A DNA stretch of 64,000 bases from assembly GCA_963693035.2 (NCBI GenBank), contig CAXMMQ010000008.1:186001-250000 (forward strand), in the 5' to 3' direction. Both the position numbers and the translations under genes were made by a program. The first letter of the stretch is position 1. The number at the start of each line of letters is the position of its first letter. The stretch is from Lichenicoccus sp963693035. GTDB taxonomy: Bacteria > Pseudomonadota > Alphaproteobacteria > Acetobacterales > Acetobacteraceae. This document shows, piece after piece, positions 20,990-31,507 of the stretch. Below the pieces are notes generated by a model. That model was not told where the DNA came from and searched no databases. It was given only the letters and a program-made list of their open reading frames with translations.

Positions 20990-22516
20990 TCACCCCCCAT
21001 GCACGTGATCCAGATCCGCGAACCGCGTGAACTCGCCCTCGAAGAACAGGTCGATCTTCCCCGTAGGCCCATGCCGCTGTTTCTCCAGCAGCAGCTCGGC
21101 CTTGTTGTGCACCTGCTCCATGTCTCGCTGCCACTTGTCCAGCGCGGTCTGGTACTTGTCCTCGCTGTCATACGCCATCTGCTTGGGTGCGCGCTGCTGC
21201 AGGTAGTACTCGTCACGATACACGAACATCACCGCGTCAGCATCCTGTTCGATCGATCCGCTCTCGCGCAGGTCCGAGAGCTGCGGCCGCTTGTCCTCGC
21301 GGCTCTCCACCGAGCGGCTGAGCTGGCTCAGCGCCAGCACCGGCACCTCCAGCTCCTTGGCGATCGCCTTCAGCCCCTGGGTGATCTGGCTGATCTCCAG
21401 CACCCGGCTCTCCGGCTTGGTGCCCACCGACGGGCGCATGAGCTGCAGATAGTCCACCACCACCAGGCTCAGCCCCTTGGTGCGCGCGAGCCGACGGCAG
21501 CGCGTGCGCAGCGCCGACAGCGAGATCGCCGGCGTGTCGTCGATATGCAGCGGCAGGCTCTGCAGCTCGCGCGACACCTGGATGAAGCGGTCGAACTCCT
21601 TCTGCCCGATCTCGCCTCGACGGATGCGTTCGCTCGACACCCGGCTCTCCTCGGACAGCAACCGCGTCGCCAGCTGCTCGGCACTCATCTCCAGCGAGAA
21701 GATCGCCACCGACCCCTTCGGCTGCACCTGGCCGCCCGACTTGCCGGCGCCATGCAGCGCCTCGTACTCGCGGGCTTCCCGCATCAGCGCCCGCGCCGCC
21801 CCGAAGGCGATCTTGGTCGCCAGCGCCGTCTTGCCCATCGCCGGCCGGCCGGCCAGGATCAGCAGGTCGGACGGATGCAGCCCGCCGGTCTTCTTGTCGA
21901 GGTCGCGCAGCCCGGTGGTGAGCCCCGCCACGTCGCCCTGCCGATGGAACGCCTTTTCGGCGATACCGATCGCATCCGTCAGCGCACGCTCGAAGGTGAC
22001 GAACCCGCCATCCTGGCTCTTCTCGGTGGCAAGCCGGAACAGCGCCTCCTCGCCCGCCTCGATCTGCTTGGCGCCGTCGAGCTCCGGCGTCTGCCCGAAC
22101 GCGTTGTTGACCACGTTCTCGCCGATATCGATCAACTGCCGGCGCAGCCAGGCATCGTGTACCGCCCGGCCATACTCGCCGGCATTGATGATGCCGACCA
22201 TCGCGGTCAGCAACTGCCCGAGATAGGCCACACCCCCCACCTCGTCGAGCAGCCCGGAATGCTCGAACTCGGCCCGCAACGTGATCGCATCCGCGAGTTG
22301 CCCGGCCTCGACCCGCCGGGTGATCGCCTGGAAAATCCGGCCATGCAGCGGATCGGCGAAATGCTCGGGCGAGAGGAACTCGCCGACCCGGTCATACGCC
22401 TTGTTGTTGGCGAGCAGGGCGCCGAGCAACGCCTGCTCCGCCTGCAGGTTGGAAGGCGGCAGCCGCTGCGACAGGCCGAACAGGCTCTCGCGCTGGGTCG
22501 ATTCGATCTGGTTCAC
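20990..22516 (-). CDS. dnaB: Replicative DNA helicase DnaB
   Basis: 508 residues with the two-domain DnaB layout. The N-terminal helical domain (PPSNLQAEQALLGALL) is followed by a RecA-like motor with Walker A GRPAMGKT near residue 219. Then come SVAIFSLEMSAEQLATRL, Walker B LVVVDYLQLMRP, ALSQLSRSVE and DLRESGSIEQDADAVMFVYR. It is the hexameric helicase that unwinds DNA at the replication fork. A short lysine/glycine insert (ALHGAGKSGGQVQPKGSVAI) after Walker A is a lineage feature also seen in other alphaproteobacteria. An apparent 649-codon frame on the opposite strand is an artefact of codon bias. Confidence 0.96.
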   Translation of the reverse strand: MNQIESTQRESLFGLSQRLPPSNLQAEQALLGALLANNKAYDRVGEFLSPEHFADPLHGRIFQAITRRVEAGQLADAITLRAEFEHSGLLDEVGGVAYLGQLLTAMVGIINAGEYGRAVHDAWLRRQLIDIGENVVNNAFGQTPELDGAKQIEAGEEALFRLATEKSQDGGFVTFERALTDAIGIAEKAFHRQGDVAGLTTGLRDLDKKTGGLHPSDLLILAGRPAMGKTALATKIAFGAARALMREAREYEALHGAGKSGGQVQPKGSVAIFSLEMSAEQLATRLLSEESRVSSERIRRGEIGQKEFDRFIQVSRELQSLPLHIDDTPAISLSALRTRCRRLARTKGLSLVVVDYLQLMRPSVGTKPESRVLEISQITQGLKAIAKELEVPVLALSQLSRSVESREDKRPQLSDLRESGSIEQDADAVMFVYRDEYYLQQRAPKQMAYDSEDKYQTALDKWQRDMEQVHNKAELLLEKQRHGPTGKIDLFFEGEFTRFADLDHVHGG

Positions 22517-22547
22517 GCTTTGACTCTAGCCCCTTTTGCGGTCAGCA

Positions 22548-22593
22548 CGGCACGGGCCCTGCCCGTGACCCGTTGGGGCCTCAAGGCCCCAAA
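22548..22593 (-). terminator. Tandem hairpins between hldE and dnaB
   Basis: Two perfect inverted repeats lie close together: TTGGGGCC-TCAA-GGCCCCAA at about 22574-22593 and CACGGGC-CCT-GCCCGTG at about 22550-22566. They sit between the hldE stop and the dnaB start, both minus-strand genes, so they could end the gmk-hldE transcript. Neither has a U tract, so intrinsic termination is uncertain; a processing or attenuation role is possible. Confidence 0.4.
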
Positions 22594-22735
22594 CCCCTAT
22601 TCCTAAACGATTCGATTGCAAAGGCGCGCCTTTGCCGGGGTCAAAGGGGTAGCGCCCCTTGCCTTGCTTACCGCCTACGGCACGCGACCCATGCCTGTGG
22701 ATCACGGGGACGGCGCTGTATAGCGGGGATAACCC

Positions 22736-24184
22736 TCAGCCGGCGCGGATGCGGGCCAGGGTCGCAGTGGTGGATTGCTCGGCGACCAGGCCGGTCAGCA
22801 CCACCCGGCCGCCATGCGCCTGCACGAAATCGGCGCCGACGGTGGTGGCGAGCGTGTAGTCGCCGCCCTTGACCAGCACGTCGGGCGACAGTGCCTGGAT
22901 CAGCGCGAGCGGCGTGTCCTCCTCGAAGCTGACCACGCCATCGACATGGCGGATCGCGGCCATCACCTGGGCGCGCGCCGCCAGGCGGTTGACCGGCCGG
23001 GCGGAACCCTTGAGGCGGCTGACCGAGGCGTCCGCGTTCAGCGCCACGATCAGGCGGTCACATTCCGCGCGCGCCGTGGCCAGGAGTGCGACGTGGCCCG
23101 GGTGAATGATATCGAAGCAGCCGTTGGTGAAGCCGACGCGCAGGCCCTGCGCCTTCCAGCGGGCCACCTGGGCCTGGGCGTGTGCGAGGGTGGAGAGGGC
23201 GGTCTCGGCGGCATGATCGCCGAACTGCTCGTCGAGCAGCAGCAGCTCCTGCATGACCTCGGCGATGTCGGCGGTGGCGGTCCCGAGCTTGCCGACCACC
23301 ACGCCGGCGGCGGCATTGGCGATGCGCATCGCCTGCGCCAGCGTCTGCCCGGCGCCGCGGGCCAGCGCCATCGCCGCGATCACGGTGTCGCCGGCGCCTG
23401 AGACGTCGAACACCTCGCGCGCCCGTGCCGGCACCGACAGCGCCGGGCCGTTGCGTTCGACCAGGATCATGCCCTTGTCGGAGCGCGTCGCCAGGATCGC
23501 GCCGGCGTCGGCTTGCTCCATCACCGCGCGGGCTGCGGCTTCCACCTCAAGCACGTCCTCGACCGGCAGGCCGGCGGCTGCTGAAAGCTCTCGGGCGTTC
23601 GGCGTGATGCAGTCCGCACCCCGGTAGCGCGAGAAGTCGTTGGATTTCGGATCGACGAAAACCGGGATGCGGCGCCGGTGCGCCTGCGCGATGGCGTGTG
23701 CGACCAGGTCCGGCGAACACACGCCCTTCCCGTAGTCCGACAGCAGCAGCACCTGCGCCTGGCCGATATGGATGTCGATGGCCGCCTTCAGCGCCGCCGC
23801 CTCCGCGGGCTGCAGGGCAAGACGGCTCTCCTCGTCGGCCCGCACCACCTGCTGGTGCGCCGCGATGTAGCGCGTCTTGCAGATCGTCGGGCGCGCCTCG
23901 CTCTCGATGAGAGCGTCCACGACTCCGCCCTGCCCGACCAGGATCTGCCGCAGCCCGGCGCCGGCGGCGTCGCGTCCGATGAGCCCGACCAGCACCGCGC
24001 GGCCGCCGAGCGAGAGGATGTTGCTGGCGACGTTGCCGACGCCGCCCGCCATCTCGCGAGTACGGGTCAGCCGCAGCACCGGCACCGGCGCCTCGGGCGA
24101 GATCCGCTCCATGTCGCCATAGACATAGCGGTCGAGCATGACGTCGCCGACGCAGAGCACCCGGATCGCGCCGAAGTCCATCAT
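22736..24184 (-). CDS. hldE: Bifunctional heptose kinase/ADP-heptose synthase HldE
   Basis: 482 residues. The N-terminal ribokinase-like half has GDVMLDRYVYGDMERISPEA and AGGVGNVASNILSLGG, and SGAGDTVIAAMALA near its end, the ATP-site motif. The C-terminal cytidylyltransferase-like half has FTNGCFDIIHPGHVALL near residue 350 and VKGGDYTLATTVGADFV. The protein phosphorylates D-glycero-D-manno-heptose 7-phosphate and then makes ADP-heptose for LPS core. The start at 24184 (MMDFGAIRV) is preferred over a 42-residue upstream extension that overlaps gmk in another frame. It follows gmk by 13 bases and is probably co-transcribed. Confidence 0.93.
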   Translation of the reverse strand: MMDFGAIRVLCVGDVMLDRYVYGDMERISPEAPVPVLRLTRTREMAGGVGNVASNILSLGGRAVLVGLIGRDAAGAGLRQILVGQGGVVDALIESEARPTICKTRYIAAHQQVVRADEESRLALQPAEAAALKAAIDIHIGQAQVLLLSDYGKGVCSPDLVAHAIAQAHRRRIPVFVDPKSNDFSRYRGADCITPNARELSAAAGLPVEDVLEVEAAARAVMEQADAGAILATRSDKGMILVERNGPALSVPARAREVFDVSGAGDTVIAAMALARGAGQTLAQAMRIANAAAGVVVGKLGTATADIAEVMQELLLLDEQFGDHAAETALSTLAHAQAQVARWKAQGLRVGFTNGCFDIIHPGHVALLATARAECDRLIVALNADASVSRLKGSARPVNRLAARAQVMAAIRHVDGVVSFEEDTPLALIQALSPDVLVKGGDYTLATTVGADFVQAHGGRVVLTGLVAEQSTTATLARIRAG

Positions 24185-24197
24185 GGAAGCGGGACCG

Positions 24198-24830
24198 TCA
24201 TGAGCCGAAGCCGTCCACCATGGCGGCGAGCCCGGTCTGGCGGCCGGTGCGCAGCCGGGCCGCCTGCAGCACGGCGCGGGCGTTGCGGATCGAGCGGTCC
24301 AGCTCGGCATTGACGATCACGTGGTCGAACTCGCGCCAGTGCGCGATCTCGTCGCGGGCGGACTGCATGCGACGGGCGATCTCGGCTGGATCGTCGGCGG
24401 CACGCGAGCGCAGCCGCTGCTCCAGCACGCCGAGCGACGGCGGCAGCACGAACAGGCTGACCACGTCCTCGGGCAGCGCTGCCCGGATCTGCCGGTGGCC
24501 CTGCCAGTCGATGTCGAACACCATGTCCCGGCCCGCCGCCAGCATGTCCTCGACCGGCTGGCGCGGGCTGCCGTAGCCGCGCCCGAACACCATCGCCCAT
24601 TCGAGCAGGGCGCCGGACGCCGCCATCGCCTCGAACTCAGCCATGCTGCGGTAGTGGTAATGCACGCCCTCGACCTCGCCCGGCCGCGGCGCCCGGGTGG
24701 TCACGCTGACCGAATGCATCAAGTCCGGCTCGGCGGCGCGCAAGGCATTGGCAATCGTGCTCTTGCCGGCCCCCGAAGGTGCGGAGATCACCAGGCAGAC
24801 GCCGCGTCGCTGAACAGCCCTCTCCGCCAT
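24198..24830 (-). CDS. gmk: Guanylate kinase
   Basis: 210 residues from ATG 24830 (MAERAVQRRG), chosen because the P-loop SAPSGAGKSTIANAL then falls at residues 16-30 as in the family. Other motifs are SVTTRAPRPGEVEGVHYHY, LEWAMVFGRGYGSPR and FDIDWQGHRQIR. It phosphorylates GMP to GDP in the cytoplasm. An upstream in-frame start at 24878 would add 16 Arg-rich residues. Closely followed by hldE. Confidence 0.95.
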   Translation of the reverse strand: MAERAVQRRGVCLVISAPSGAGKSTIANALRAAEPDLMHSVSVTTRAPRPGEVEGVHYHYRSMAEFEAMAASGALLEWAMVFGRGYGSPRQPVEDMLAAGRDMVFDIDWQGHRQIRAALPEDVVSLFVLPPSLGVLEQRLRSRAADDPAEIARRMQSARDEIAHWREFDHVIVNAELDRSIRNARAVLQAARLRTGRQTGLAAMVDGFGS

Positions 24831-24930
24831 GCGTCCGGTCCTCGCAGCAATCCCGCGGCTTCTACCAGCCCAGACCAACGGCGCGAAGAGTTCCTCACTC
24901 GCCTGCAGTCGCCCGAGGAGAAGAACTCCT

Positions 24931-25707
24931 TCAGGATTTAATCAGCATGACCTGGGAGCTCGGCAGTTCGATGACTTTTTCAGGCCGCCCAACAAGATAC
25001 TCGGCGAAGGCCTCGCGCACCCCGTCCAGATAGGAGTAGTCGTGGCTGACGATCACCCCGCCCGGCAGCATGCGCGGATAGAAGAACTCCAGGCAGGCGC
25101 GGGTCCCTTCCTTGAGATCGACATCGAGATGCACGAATGAGAAGCGCTCGTCGTTGCAGGCGACGTTCTCTCCGGTGAACAGACCCTGGTGGAACACCAG
25201 GTTCGGCTGGTCGTGCAGGTACGCGCGCACCGCGTCCAGCGAGGCGGCATAGTGCCCCTTGCGCATCGCCCGGCGCTCGTCGCGATCGGGCTCGGGCAGG
25301 CCCGCGAAGGTGTCGAACAGGTGCAGCGCGGTTGGACGGCCGGCAAGGCTGATCAGCTTGGCCGAGCAGCCCTGGAACACGCCGACCTCTGCCATCACGC
25401 CGCCGACCGCGCGCTGCGCCGCCGCCAGCGAGGTGATCATGAAGGCCTCGTTGCCGCTGAGCAGCGACTCGCGCTCGCCGCGAACCCGGCGGATGATGTC
25501 GAGCCGGCCGCGCTGCTTGTGGCCGCCCATGATGGCGAGCTCGATCCGGCTCAGCGTGCCGACCGTCACCCGGCGCAGCAGCCGGGAGCGGGCGAACAGC
25601 CGGTGCACCGTCGCCTGCGGCACCAGGCCGGCGAGCTTGCGGGGGCGCCGGCGGGTCGCGGCCGGTGACATGGCAGGGTGGGGCGTCGCCGGGGCGACGG
25701 CAGCCAT
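24931..25707 (-). CDS. TylF/macrocin-O-methyltransferase-like SAM methyltransferase
   Basis: About 258 residues from ATG 25707; the longer open frame to 25872 gives an unlikely leader. The SAM domain shows VGGVMAEVGVFQGCSAKLIS (motif I), LHLFDTFAGLPEPD, FSFVHLDVDLKEGTRACLEF and LPGGVIVSHDYSYLDGVREA. This is the TylF-type pattern, with Asp residues in HLDVDL and SHDY as metal ligands in characterised members. These enzymes O-methylate sugars or small molecules. Next to a polysaccharide region, a sugar substrate is plausible but not shown. Confidence 0.8.
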   Translation of the reverse strand: MAAVAPATPHPAMSPAATRRRPRKLAGLVPQATVHRLFARSRLLRRVTVGTLSRIELAIMGGHKQRGRLDIIRRVRGERESLLSGNEAFMITSLAAAQRAVGGVMAEVGVFQGCSAKLISLAGRPTALHLFDTFAGLPEPDRDERRAMRKGHYAASLDAVRAYLHDQPNLVFHQGLFTGENVACNDERFSFVHLDVDLKEGTRACLEFFYPRMLPGGVIVSHDYSYLDGVREAFAEYLVGRPEKVIELPSSQVMLIKS

Positions 25708-25909
25708 GCCGTCAGCCTCGCGGAGGATCGCGGGCCGTTTCGTATGATCGTGGTGGATGGGAGCTACTCCAAGGCCGCGAATGACAGCGCAGCGGTCCGG
25801 ACCGGGTCTGATCCTGATGGTGTCTCGCGGCAGACAGCCGGTTGTAGAGGCAAGCCGCGCCGCGTCCAGCAATTAAGTTACGACAGCGTATCGCCGTGTG
25901 CGGTCCGGC

Positions 25910-27214
25910 TCATGCCGCCCCGGCCGCCGGATGATCCAGCACGCCCAGCGCCTGCTCCAGGTCGGCCACCAGGTCCTCGGCATTCTCGATGCCGACGCTG
26001 AGCCGGATCAGCCCGTCCACTACGCCGGCCCACTCGCGCAGCTCGGCCGGTACGCCGGAATGGGTGGTCGAGGCCGGGTGGCACACCAGCGACTCCGTGC
26101 CGCCCAGGCTGACCGCCAGCTTGAAGATGCGCAGCGCGTTCAGCACCCGAAACGCCTCCGCCTGGCCGCCCTTGATAACGATGCTGAAGGTCGAGCCGGC
26201 GCCGGTCGCCTGTCGCGCCTGCACCGCGGCCGCCGGATCACCCTCCTGCAGGCGGTTCAGCGCGTGCAGCTTCAGCACATGCGGATGCGCGCCGAGGAAG
26301 CCGAGCACGATCTCCGCGTTGCGGGCCGCCTCGCGCATGCGCAGCCCCAGCGTCTCCAGCGAGCGGCCGATCAGCCAGCAGGTGTTGGGATCGAGCTGGG
26401 TGCCGATCGCGCCGCGCAGCAGCCGGATCGGCCGCATCAGCGCCGCGGACCCCAGCGCCGCGCCGCCGATCAGGTCGCTATGGCCGCCGATATACTTGGT
26501 GAGCGAGTAGAGAACGATGTCGACGCCGTGCAGCAGCGGCGCCTGGAACACCGGTCCCAGCAGGGTGTTGTCGCAGACGATCAGCGGGGCATGGCCCTGG
26601 CGGCTCGCGATGCGGTCGCGCACCCTGGCTACCAGGGAGAAGTCGACCAGCGAGATCAGCGGGTTGGACGGTGTTTCCAGCATGATGACGGAGACCCGGC
26701 CGCGGGCGCAGGCGCGATCCGCCGCCGCCTCGATCGCCGCCTCGTGCAGCCCGTCGGTGAAGCCCTCGGCCTCGATACCCCAGCTGGCGAAAGTGCGCAT
26801 CAGCAGGGTCTCGGTGCCGCCATACAGCGGCTGGCTGTGCAGGATGACGTCGCCGGGCTTGACGTAGGCCAGCAGCGTGGTGGCGATCGCCGACATGCCG
26901 GCGCTGAACAGCAGCGCCTGCTCCGCGCCCTCAAACACCGCCAGCCGCTCCTCGACGATCTCGGTGTTGGGGTGGTTGAAGCGCGAATAGACCAGGCCCG
27001 CGCCCCCCTGCGGCACCGGCTTGCGGCCGGCCACCACGTCGAAGAAGTCGCGGCCCTCCTCGGCGGAGCGGAACACGAAGGTCGAGGTCATGAAGATCGG
27101 CGGCTTCACCGAGCCTTCCGACAGCGCCGGGTCGTAGGCGTAGCCCAGCATCAGGGTTTCCGGGTGCAGCACATGCTCGCCCAGGGCGCGGTGGCGGCTG
27201 CGATCTTCGGCCAT
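25910..27214 (-). CDS. Cys/Met-metabolism PLP enzyme (cystathionine gamma-synthase / methionine gamma-lyase type)
   Basis: 434 residues, ATG 27214 with AGGGGA about 6 bases upstream. It has YSRFNHPNTEIVEERLAVFE, SAGMSAIATTLLAYVKPGD and SQPLYGGTE (the Tyr that stacks on PLP). Asp215 lies in LIVCDNTLLGP, and Schiff-base Lys240 in YSLTKYIGGHSD. The N-terminal phrase ALSEGSVKPPIFMTSTFVF suits a gamma-elimination enzyme. Members act on cystathionine, O-acyl-homoserine or methionine, and sequence alone does not separate them. Divergent from the aldo/keto reductase over 94 bases. Confidence 0.88.
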   Translation of the reverse strand: MAEDRSRHRALGEHVLHPETLMLGYAYDPALSEGSVKPPIFMTSTFVFRSAEEGRDFFDVVAGRKPVPQGGAGLVYSRFNHPNTEIVEERLAVFEGAEQALLFSAGMSAIATTLLAYVKPGDVILHSQPLYGGTETLLMRTFASWGIEAEGFTDGLHEAAIEAAADRACARGRVSVIMLETPSNPLISLVDFSLVARVRDRIASRQGHAPLIVCDNTLLGPVFQAPLLHGVDIVLYSLTKYIGGHSDLIGGAALGSAALMRPIRLLRGAIGTQLDPNTCWLIGRSLETLGLRMREAARNAEIVLGFLGAHPHVLKLHALNRLQEGDPAAAVQARQATGAGSTFSIVIKGGQAEAFRVLNALRIFKLAVSLGGTESLVCHPASTTHSGVPAELREWAGVVDGLIRLSVGIENAEDLVADLEQALGVLDHPAAGAA

Positions 27215-27308
27215 GGGGGTCCCCTGACTGTTATGGCATGCCAGACTAGCGTGAACCACGTGCGTCCCGCAGCGTCAAAGCGGCGACGCGAACCTGAAAG
27301 GGACCCTC

Positions 27309-28333
<1,025 letters not shown>

Positions 28334-28337
<4 letters not shown>

Positions 28338-29136
28338 TGTCCTGATTCCGAAGTTCGGCTGATTTGCGATGTTCTGGCGCAGAACAGCTGGATGCTGGCC
28401 AAGATGTCGTCTGCCGACTTCGTCCATCGGAAGGGTTTTGGATCGGTATTGTGGGCGTTGATGAAGGCTCGGCTGTCTGCCTCGAGTGCCTGTGTAGAGC
28501 AATGGACACCACGCCTGATCTGCTTGTCGGTGATCAAGGCGAAGAACCGCTCGACCTGGTTGATCCTTGAGGCACCGGTCGGCGTGAAGTGAACGTGCCA
28601 GCGCGGGCGCTTGACGAGCCAGTCCCGGACGAGACCAGTCTTGTGTGTCGCGTAGTCGCTGCGAACAGCGGATCGGTCGAGAGCTTGAAGGTCTCGCTGC
28701 GATGCAGCTGCAGCCCGAAGGCGCTCCGGATGCGGTGGATGGTCGACGGTGCGTAACCGACGGTCCGAGCCATCGAGCGCAGCGACCAGTGCGTGGCGCC
28801 GGGCGGCGTAGCCTCCAGCGTCAGGCGGATCGTTTCGGCAATTGCATCGTCACCAATCTGCCGCGCTGTTCCCGGCCTGGGCTCGTCGAGCAGGCCATCC
28901 AGGCGATGAGCCGCAGAACGACGGCGCCACTTCTCTACAGTGTTGGCGTCCGCACCCACGGCCGCGAAGATCGCCTTGTTCTCCAGCCCCGTCGCAGCCT
29001 CCAGCACGATGCGCGCCCGACGCGCCATGCCCTGGCCGGTCTTGCGCGCCCGAGCCGACGACTCGAACTCCCGACGCTCCGCCGCGCTCAACCCAATCCT
29101 GACCGCGGTTCGAGCCAAAGCGACCTCCTCTCCCAC
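28334..29136 (-). pseudogene. IS630-type transposase with its catalytic core deleted
   Basis: The N-terminal helix-turn-helix part is intact (IGLSAAERREFESSARARKT to FGLQLHRSETFKLSTDPLFA). Immediately afterwards a different frame gives DYATHKTGLVRDWLVKRPRW and the C-terminal VERFFALITDKQIRRGVHCS. In intact relatives about 85 residues lie between DPLF and DNYATHK, including the first catalytic Asp of the DDE triad. The deletion joins the two parts out of frame. Non-functional. Confidence 0.85.
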
Positions 29137-29176
29137 AAAAGAGGATAATCACCATAACTTCCCGATCCGGACACTA
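28335..29176 (-). mobile_element. IS630-type element A, internally deleted
   Basis: Ends are inverted repeats: left GTGTCCTGATTCCGAAGTT and, read inward from the right, GTGTCCGGATCGGGAAGTT. Both are flanked by TA at 28335-28336 and 29175-29176, the target duplication expected of the IS630/Tc1-mariner superfamily. At about 840 bp the element is shorter than full-length relatives because its transposase gene lost its central part, so it cannot move by itself. Confidence 0.85.
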
Positions 29177-29523
29177 CTAAGAAGAGGTTGTGGACCGGAA
29201 TGTACCCGCACTTGCTGACGATGCCTTGCTCGACGGCCCAGCGCGATGAGCTTGGCTAATCCAGGTTTTATTGGCAGATCCGGACACATTTTGTTTTTGA
29301 CAAACTTCAAAACCGCACTGTGCTTCATAACTCATTAACTAAACCGAACTATATCATAAGATACAAAGGTGGTCCAGTGCGCCAGTCTATGAGGCAGGTT
29401 GAGCCAGCCGAAGCGCGAAACACGATTCGGGAAAATGGCTCCTTATGTCTACGCTGTGGTCATTCGCCAGTTCTCAAGATTGCCTACAAGCGTCCGACTT
29501 TGCTTTAAAGGATTAATTTCGTA
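29177..29523. other. Gap before the chemoreceptor gene; trace of a second IS630-type end
   Basis: No convincing gene in these 347 bases. At about 29277-29287 GATCCGGACAC repeats 11 bases of the right end of the preceding IS630-type element, which may be the edge of a lost second copy. From about 29290 the composition becomes AT-rich compared with the backbone, with AAGGA just before the chemoreceptor start; a promoter is likely here but I cannot place its boxes with confidence. Confidence 0.4.
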
Positions 29524-31245
29524 ATGAGCCAAAAGTCGATACCCTCCACTTTCACAACCAAACTGTCGACAATCCGCGTCAAGATCCCGTTTTGCTTTGG
29601 TATGGTGTTCGTTGTTCTCTTCCTGCTTGGCATGCTGTCGATCAACCGGATCAGCATTGTCAACGATAATGCGGAGGAGATTCGCAACGACTGGCTGCCC
29701 AGCACCGGCCAGATAGGCAAGATGCTGACCTCGATTTACAGTTTCCGCCTGCACGAAGGCCGCTTCCTAATGATGACCAAGGAAGACGCCGCTGCCCGGA
29801 ACGCTGAAGATAAAGAAATTGCAGATGGTGTAGATCGCATCGCCAAGGCACGCTCTGCCTATGCGCCGCTGACGACGCTAGGCACCGCGGACGAGACTTT
29901 CGTCAAGCAGTTCGACCAGGAATGGATCGCCTATACCAAGATATCGGCCACGATGCTGGCCATGGCCAAGGCTGGTGACGACAAGCACGCATACGCATTG
30001 TTCAACGGCCTAGGCCGGGAAAGCTTTATCCGTGCGCGCACGGCGTTGAACGACGACGTCGATTTCAGCATCAAATCCGGTAAGGACGTCGCCGATCGTG
30101 GCCTGAAAATCTACAACATCACCAAATGGATCATCGCCGGCGCCATCGTCTTCGCTGCCCTGCTATGCAGCCTGCTCTCCTGGTTCCTGGTCCGCAACGT
30201 GTCCATGCCAATCACCAGAATCACTGGCACTATGGCCAAGCTTGCTACGTATGATCTGGATGTCGAGATCATCGGCCTTGGCCGTCGCGACGAAATCGGC
30301 GCGATGGCATCGGCCGTCCAGGTGTTCAAGGACAGCATGATTGCTGCTGACCGGCTGGAAACCGAGCAGGTGGCCGAGCGCGCCGGAAAGGAACAGCACG
30401 CCGCCCTGCTGCGAACCCTGCTGCACGGTTTTGAAGGCAAGGTGGGCCAGATGGTCGGACTGCTCGCCACCGGCTCAACGGAGCTTGAGGCGACCGCGAA
30501 ATCCATGACCCGGGCGACGGGCGACGCCGACCAACAGGCTGTTATGGTGTCTGCTGCCGCCGAAGAAGCCAGTGTCGGCTTGCAGACCGTGGCCGCCGCC
30601 GCCGAGGAACTGACGGCTTCGATCGCCGAAATCGGGCGTCACATGGCTATGTCGGCGAAGGTCACCGGCCAGGCGGTCAGCGACACGCAACGCACCGATG
30701 TGATCGTCCGGGCACTGGCCGAAGGTGCGGAAAAGATCGGCCATGTGGTCGGGTTGATCGCCAACATCGCGGGCCAGACTAACCTGCTGGCGCTGAACGC
30801 CACGATCGAGGCGGCGAGGGCCGGGGATGCCGGAAAGGGCTTCGCTGTCGTCGCTTCGGAAGTGAAAAGCCTTGCCACACAAACCGCCAAGGCTACCGAC
30901 GAAATCGGCCAGCAGATTGGTCAGATCCAGGCCGCCACCAAAGAAGCCGTGGCCGCGATCCATGGGATCACCGCGACCATCGGGGAGCTCAGCACCATCG
31001 CCACGGGTATCGCGGCAGCGGTAGAGGAACAGGGCGCCGCCACCGCCGAAATCGCGCGCAACGTGCAGCAGACGGCCAATGCCGCCCAGGAGGTGACCGT
31101 CAACATCACTGGCGTCAGCCGCGCCTCGGCCGAGATTGGAAGGTCGGCAAGTCATGTCCTGGATGCAGCGAGCGACCTGTCCGGGCAGGCCGAACACCTC
31201 TCCGCCGAGGTCCACACCTTCCTCGGCAAAGTCCGCGCCGCCTGA
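29524..31245 (+). CDS. Methyl-accepting chemotaxis protein
   Basis: 573 residues, ATG 29524 with AAGGA 11 bases upstream. A membrane helix at about 22-41 is followed by a four-helix-bundle periplasmic sensor (about 42-198) and a second helix at about 199-221. A HAMP domain starting at the proline of VSMPITRITG leads to a long signalling coiled coil whose tip carries GQTNLLALNATIEAARAGDA and GKGFAVVASEVKSLATQT. It senses a ligand outside the inner membrane and signals to CheA. No che genes lie nearby, so it is an orphan receptor placed between IS elements, probably acquired cargo. Confidence 0.93.
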   Translation: MSQKSIPSTFTTKLSTIRVKIPFCFGMVFVVLFLLGMLSINRISIVNDNAEEIRNDWLPSTGQIGKMLTSIYSFRLHEGRFLMMTKEDAAARNAEDKEIADGVDRIAKARSAYAPLTTLGTADETFVKQFDQEWIAYTKISATMLAMAKAGDDKHAYALFNGLGRESFIRARTALNDDVDFSIKSGKDVADRGLKIYNITKWIIAGAIVFAALLCSLLSWFLVRNVSMPITRITGTMAKLATYDLDVEIIGLGRRDEIGAMASAVQVFKDSMIAADRLETEQVAERAGKEQHAALLRTLLHGFEGKVGQMVGLLATGSTELEATAKSMTRATGDADQQAVMVSAAAEEASVGLQTVAAAAEELTASIAEIGRHMAMSAKVTGQAVSDTQRTDVIVRALAEGAEKIGHVVGLIANIAGQTNLLALNATIEAARAGDAGKGFAVVASEVKSLATQTAKATDEIGQQIGQIQAATKEAVAAIHGITATIGELSTIATGIAAAVEEQGAATAEIARNVQQTANAAQEVTVNITGVSRASAEIGRSASHVLDAASDLSGQAEHLSAEVHTFLGKVRAA

Positions 31246-31405
31246 TAGGCCCCGGCACTCCAATCGCGCAATCCAAAGGGCGACTGGGAGGCTGCCAAGT
31301 GACGCCATATCGGGTTGGCGCCCTTTGACTGATACGTTGACCGTCGGCCTTGGTGTGACCCTGCCCCCAAGGTGTCCTCGTTCATAAGCAGCTTCCCGAT
31401 TGAGT

Positions 31406-31497
31406 TTGCTCTGCTCCCCAATGTTGGACCACCCGAAGGCAGAGTCTCGGGTCTGTTGCTCTGCTCCCCAACGTTGGACCACCCGAAGGTAGGGTCT
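31406..31497. repeat. Duplicated IS3-type terminal repeat
   Basis: Two near-identical 42-bp direct copies, 31406-31447 and 31456-31497, both beginning TTGCTCTGCTCCCCAA and differing at a few positions. The second copy pairs as an inverted repeat with the far end of the IS3-type relic (about 32645-32690). The first is therefore an extra end, from a lost neighbour or an abortive transposition. Confidence 0.75.
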
Positions 31498-31507
31498 TAA
31501 GCCTGTT

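Noticed and set aside
20657..22606. 649-codon plus-strand open frame opposite dnaB
   Set aside because: It mirrors the conserved DnaB frame. Long antisense frames are expected in GC-rich genes, and the translation is Gln/Arg/His-rich without any motif.
29297..29302. TTGACA as a -35 box for the chemoreceptor gene
   Set aside because: The best -10-like sequence is more than 20 bases away, outside normal spacing.
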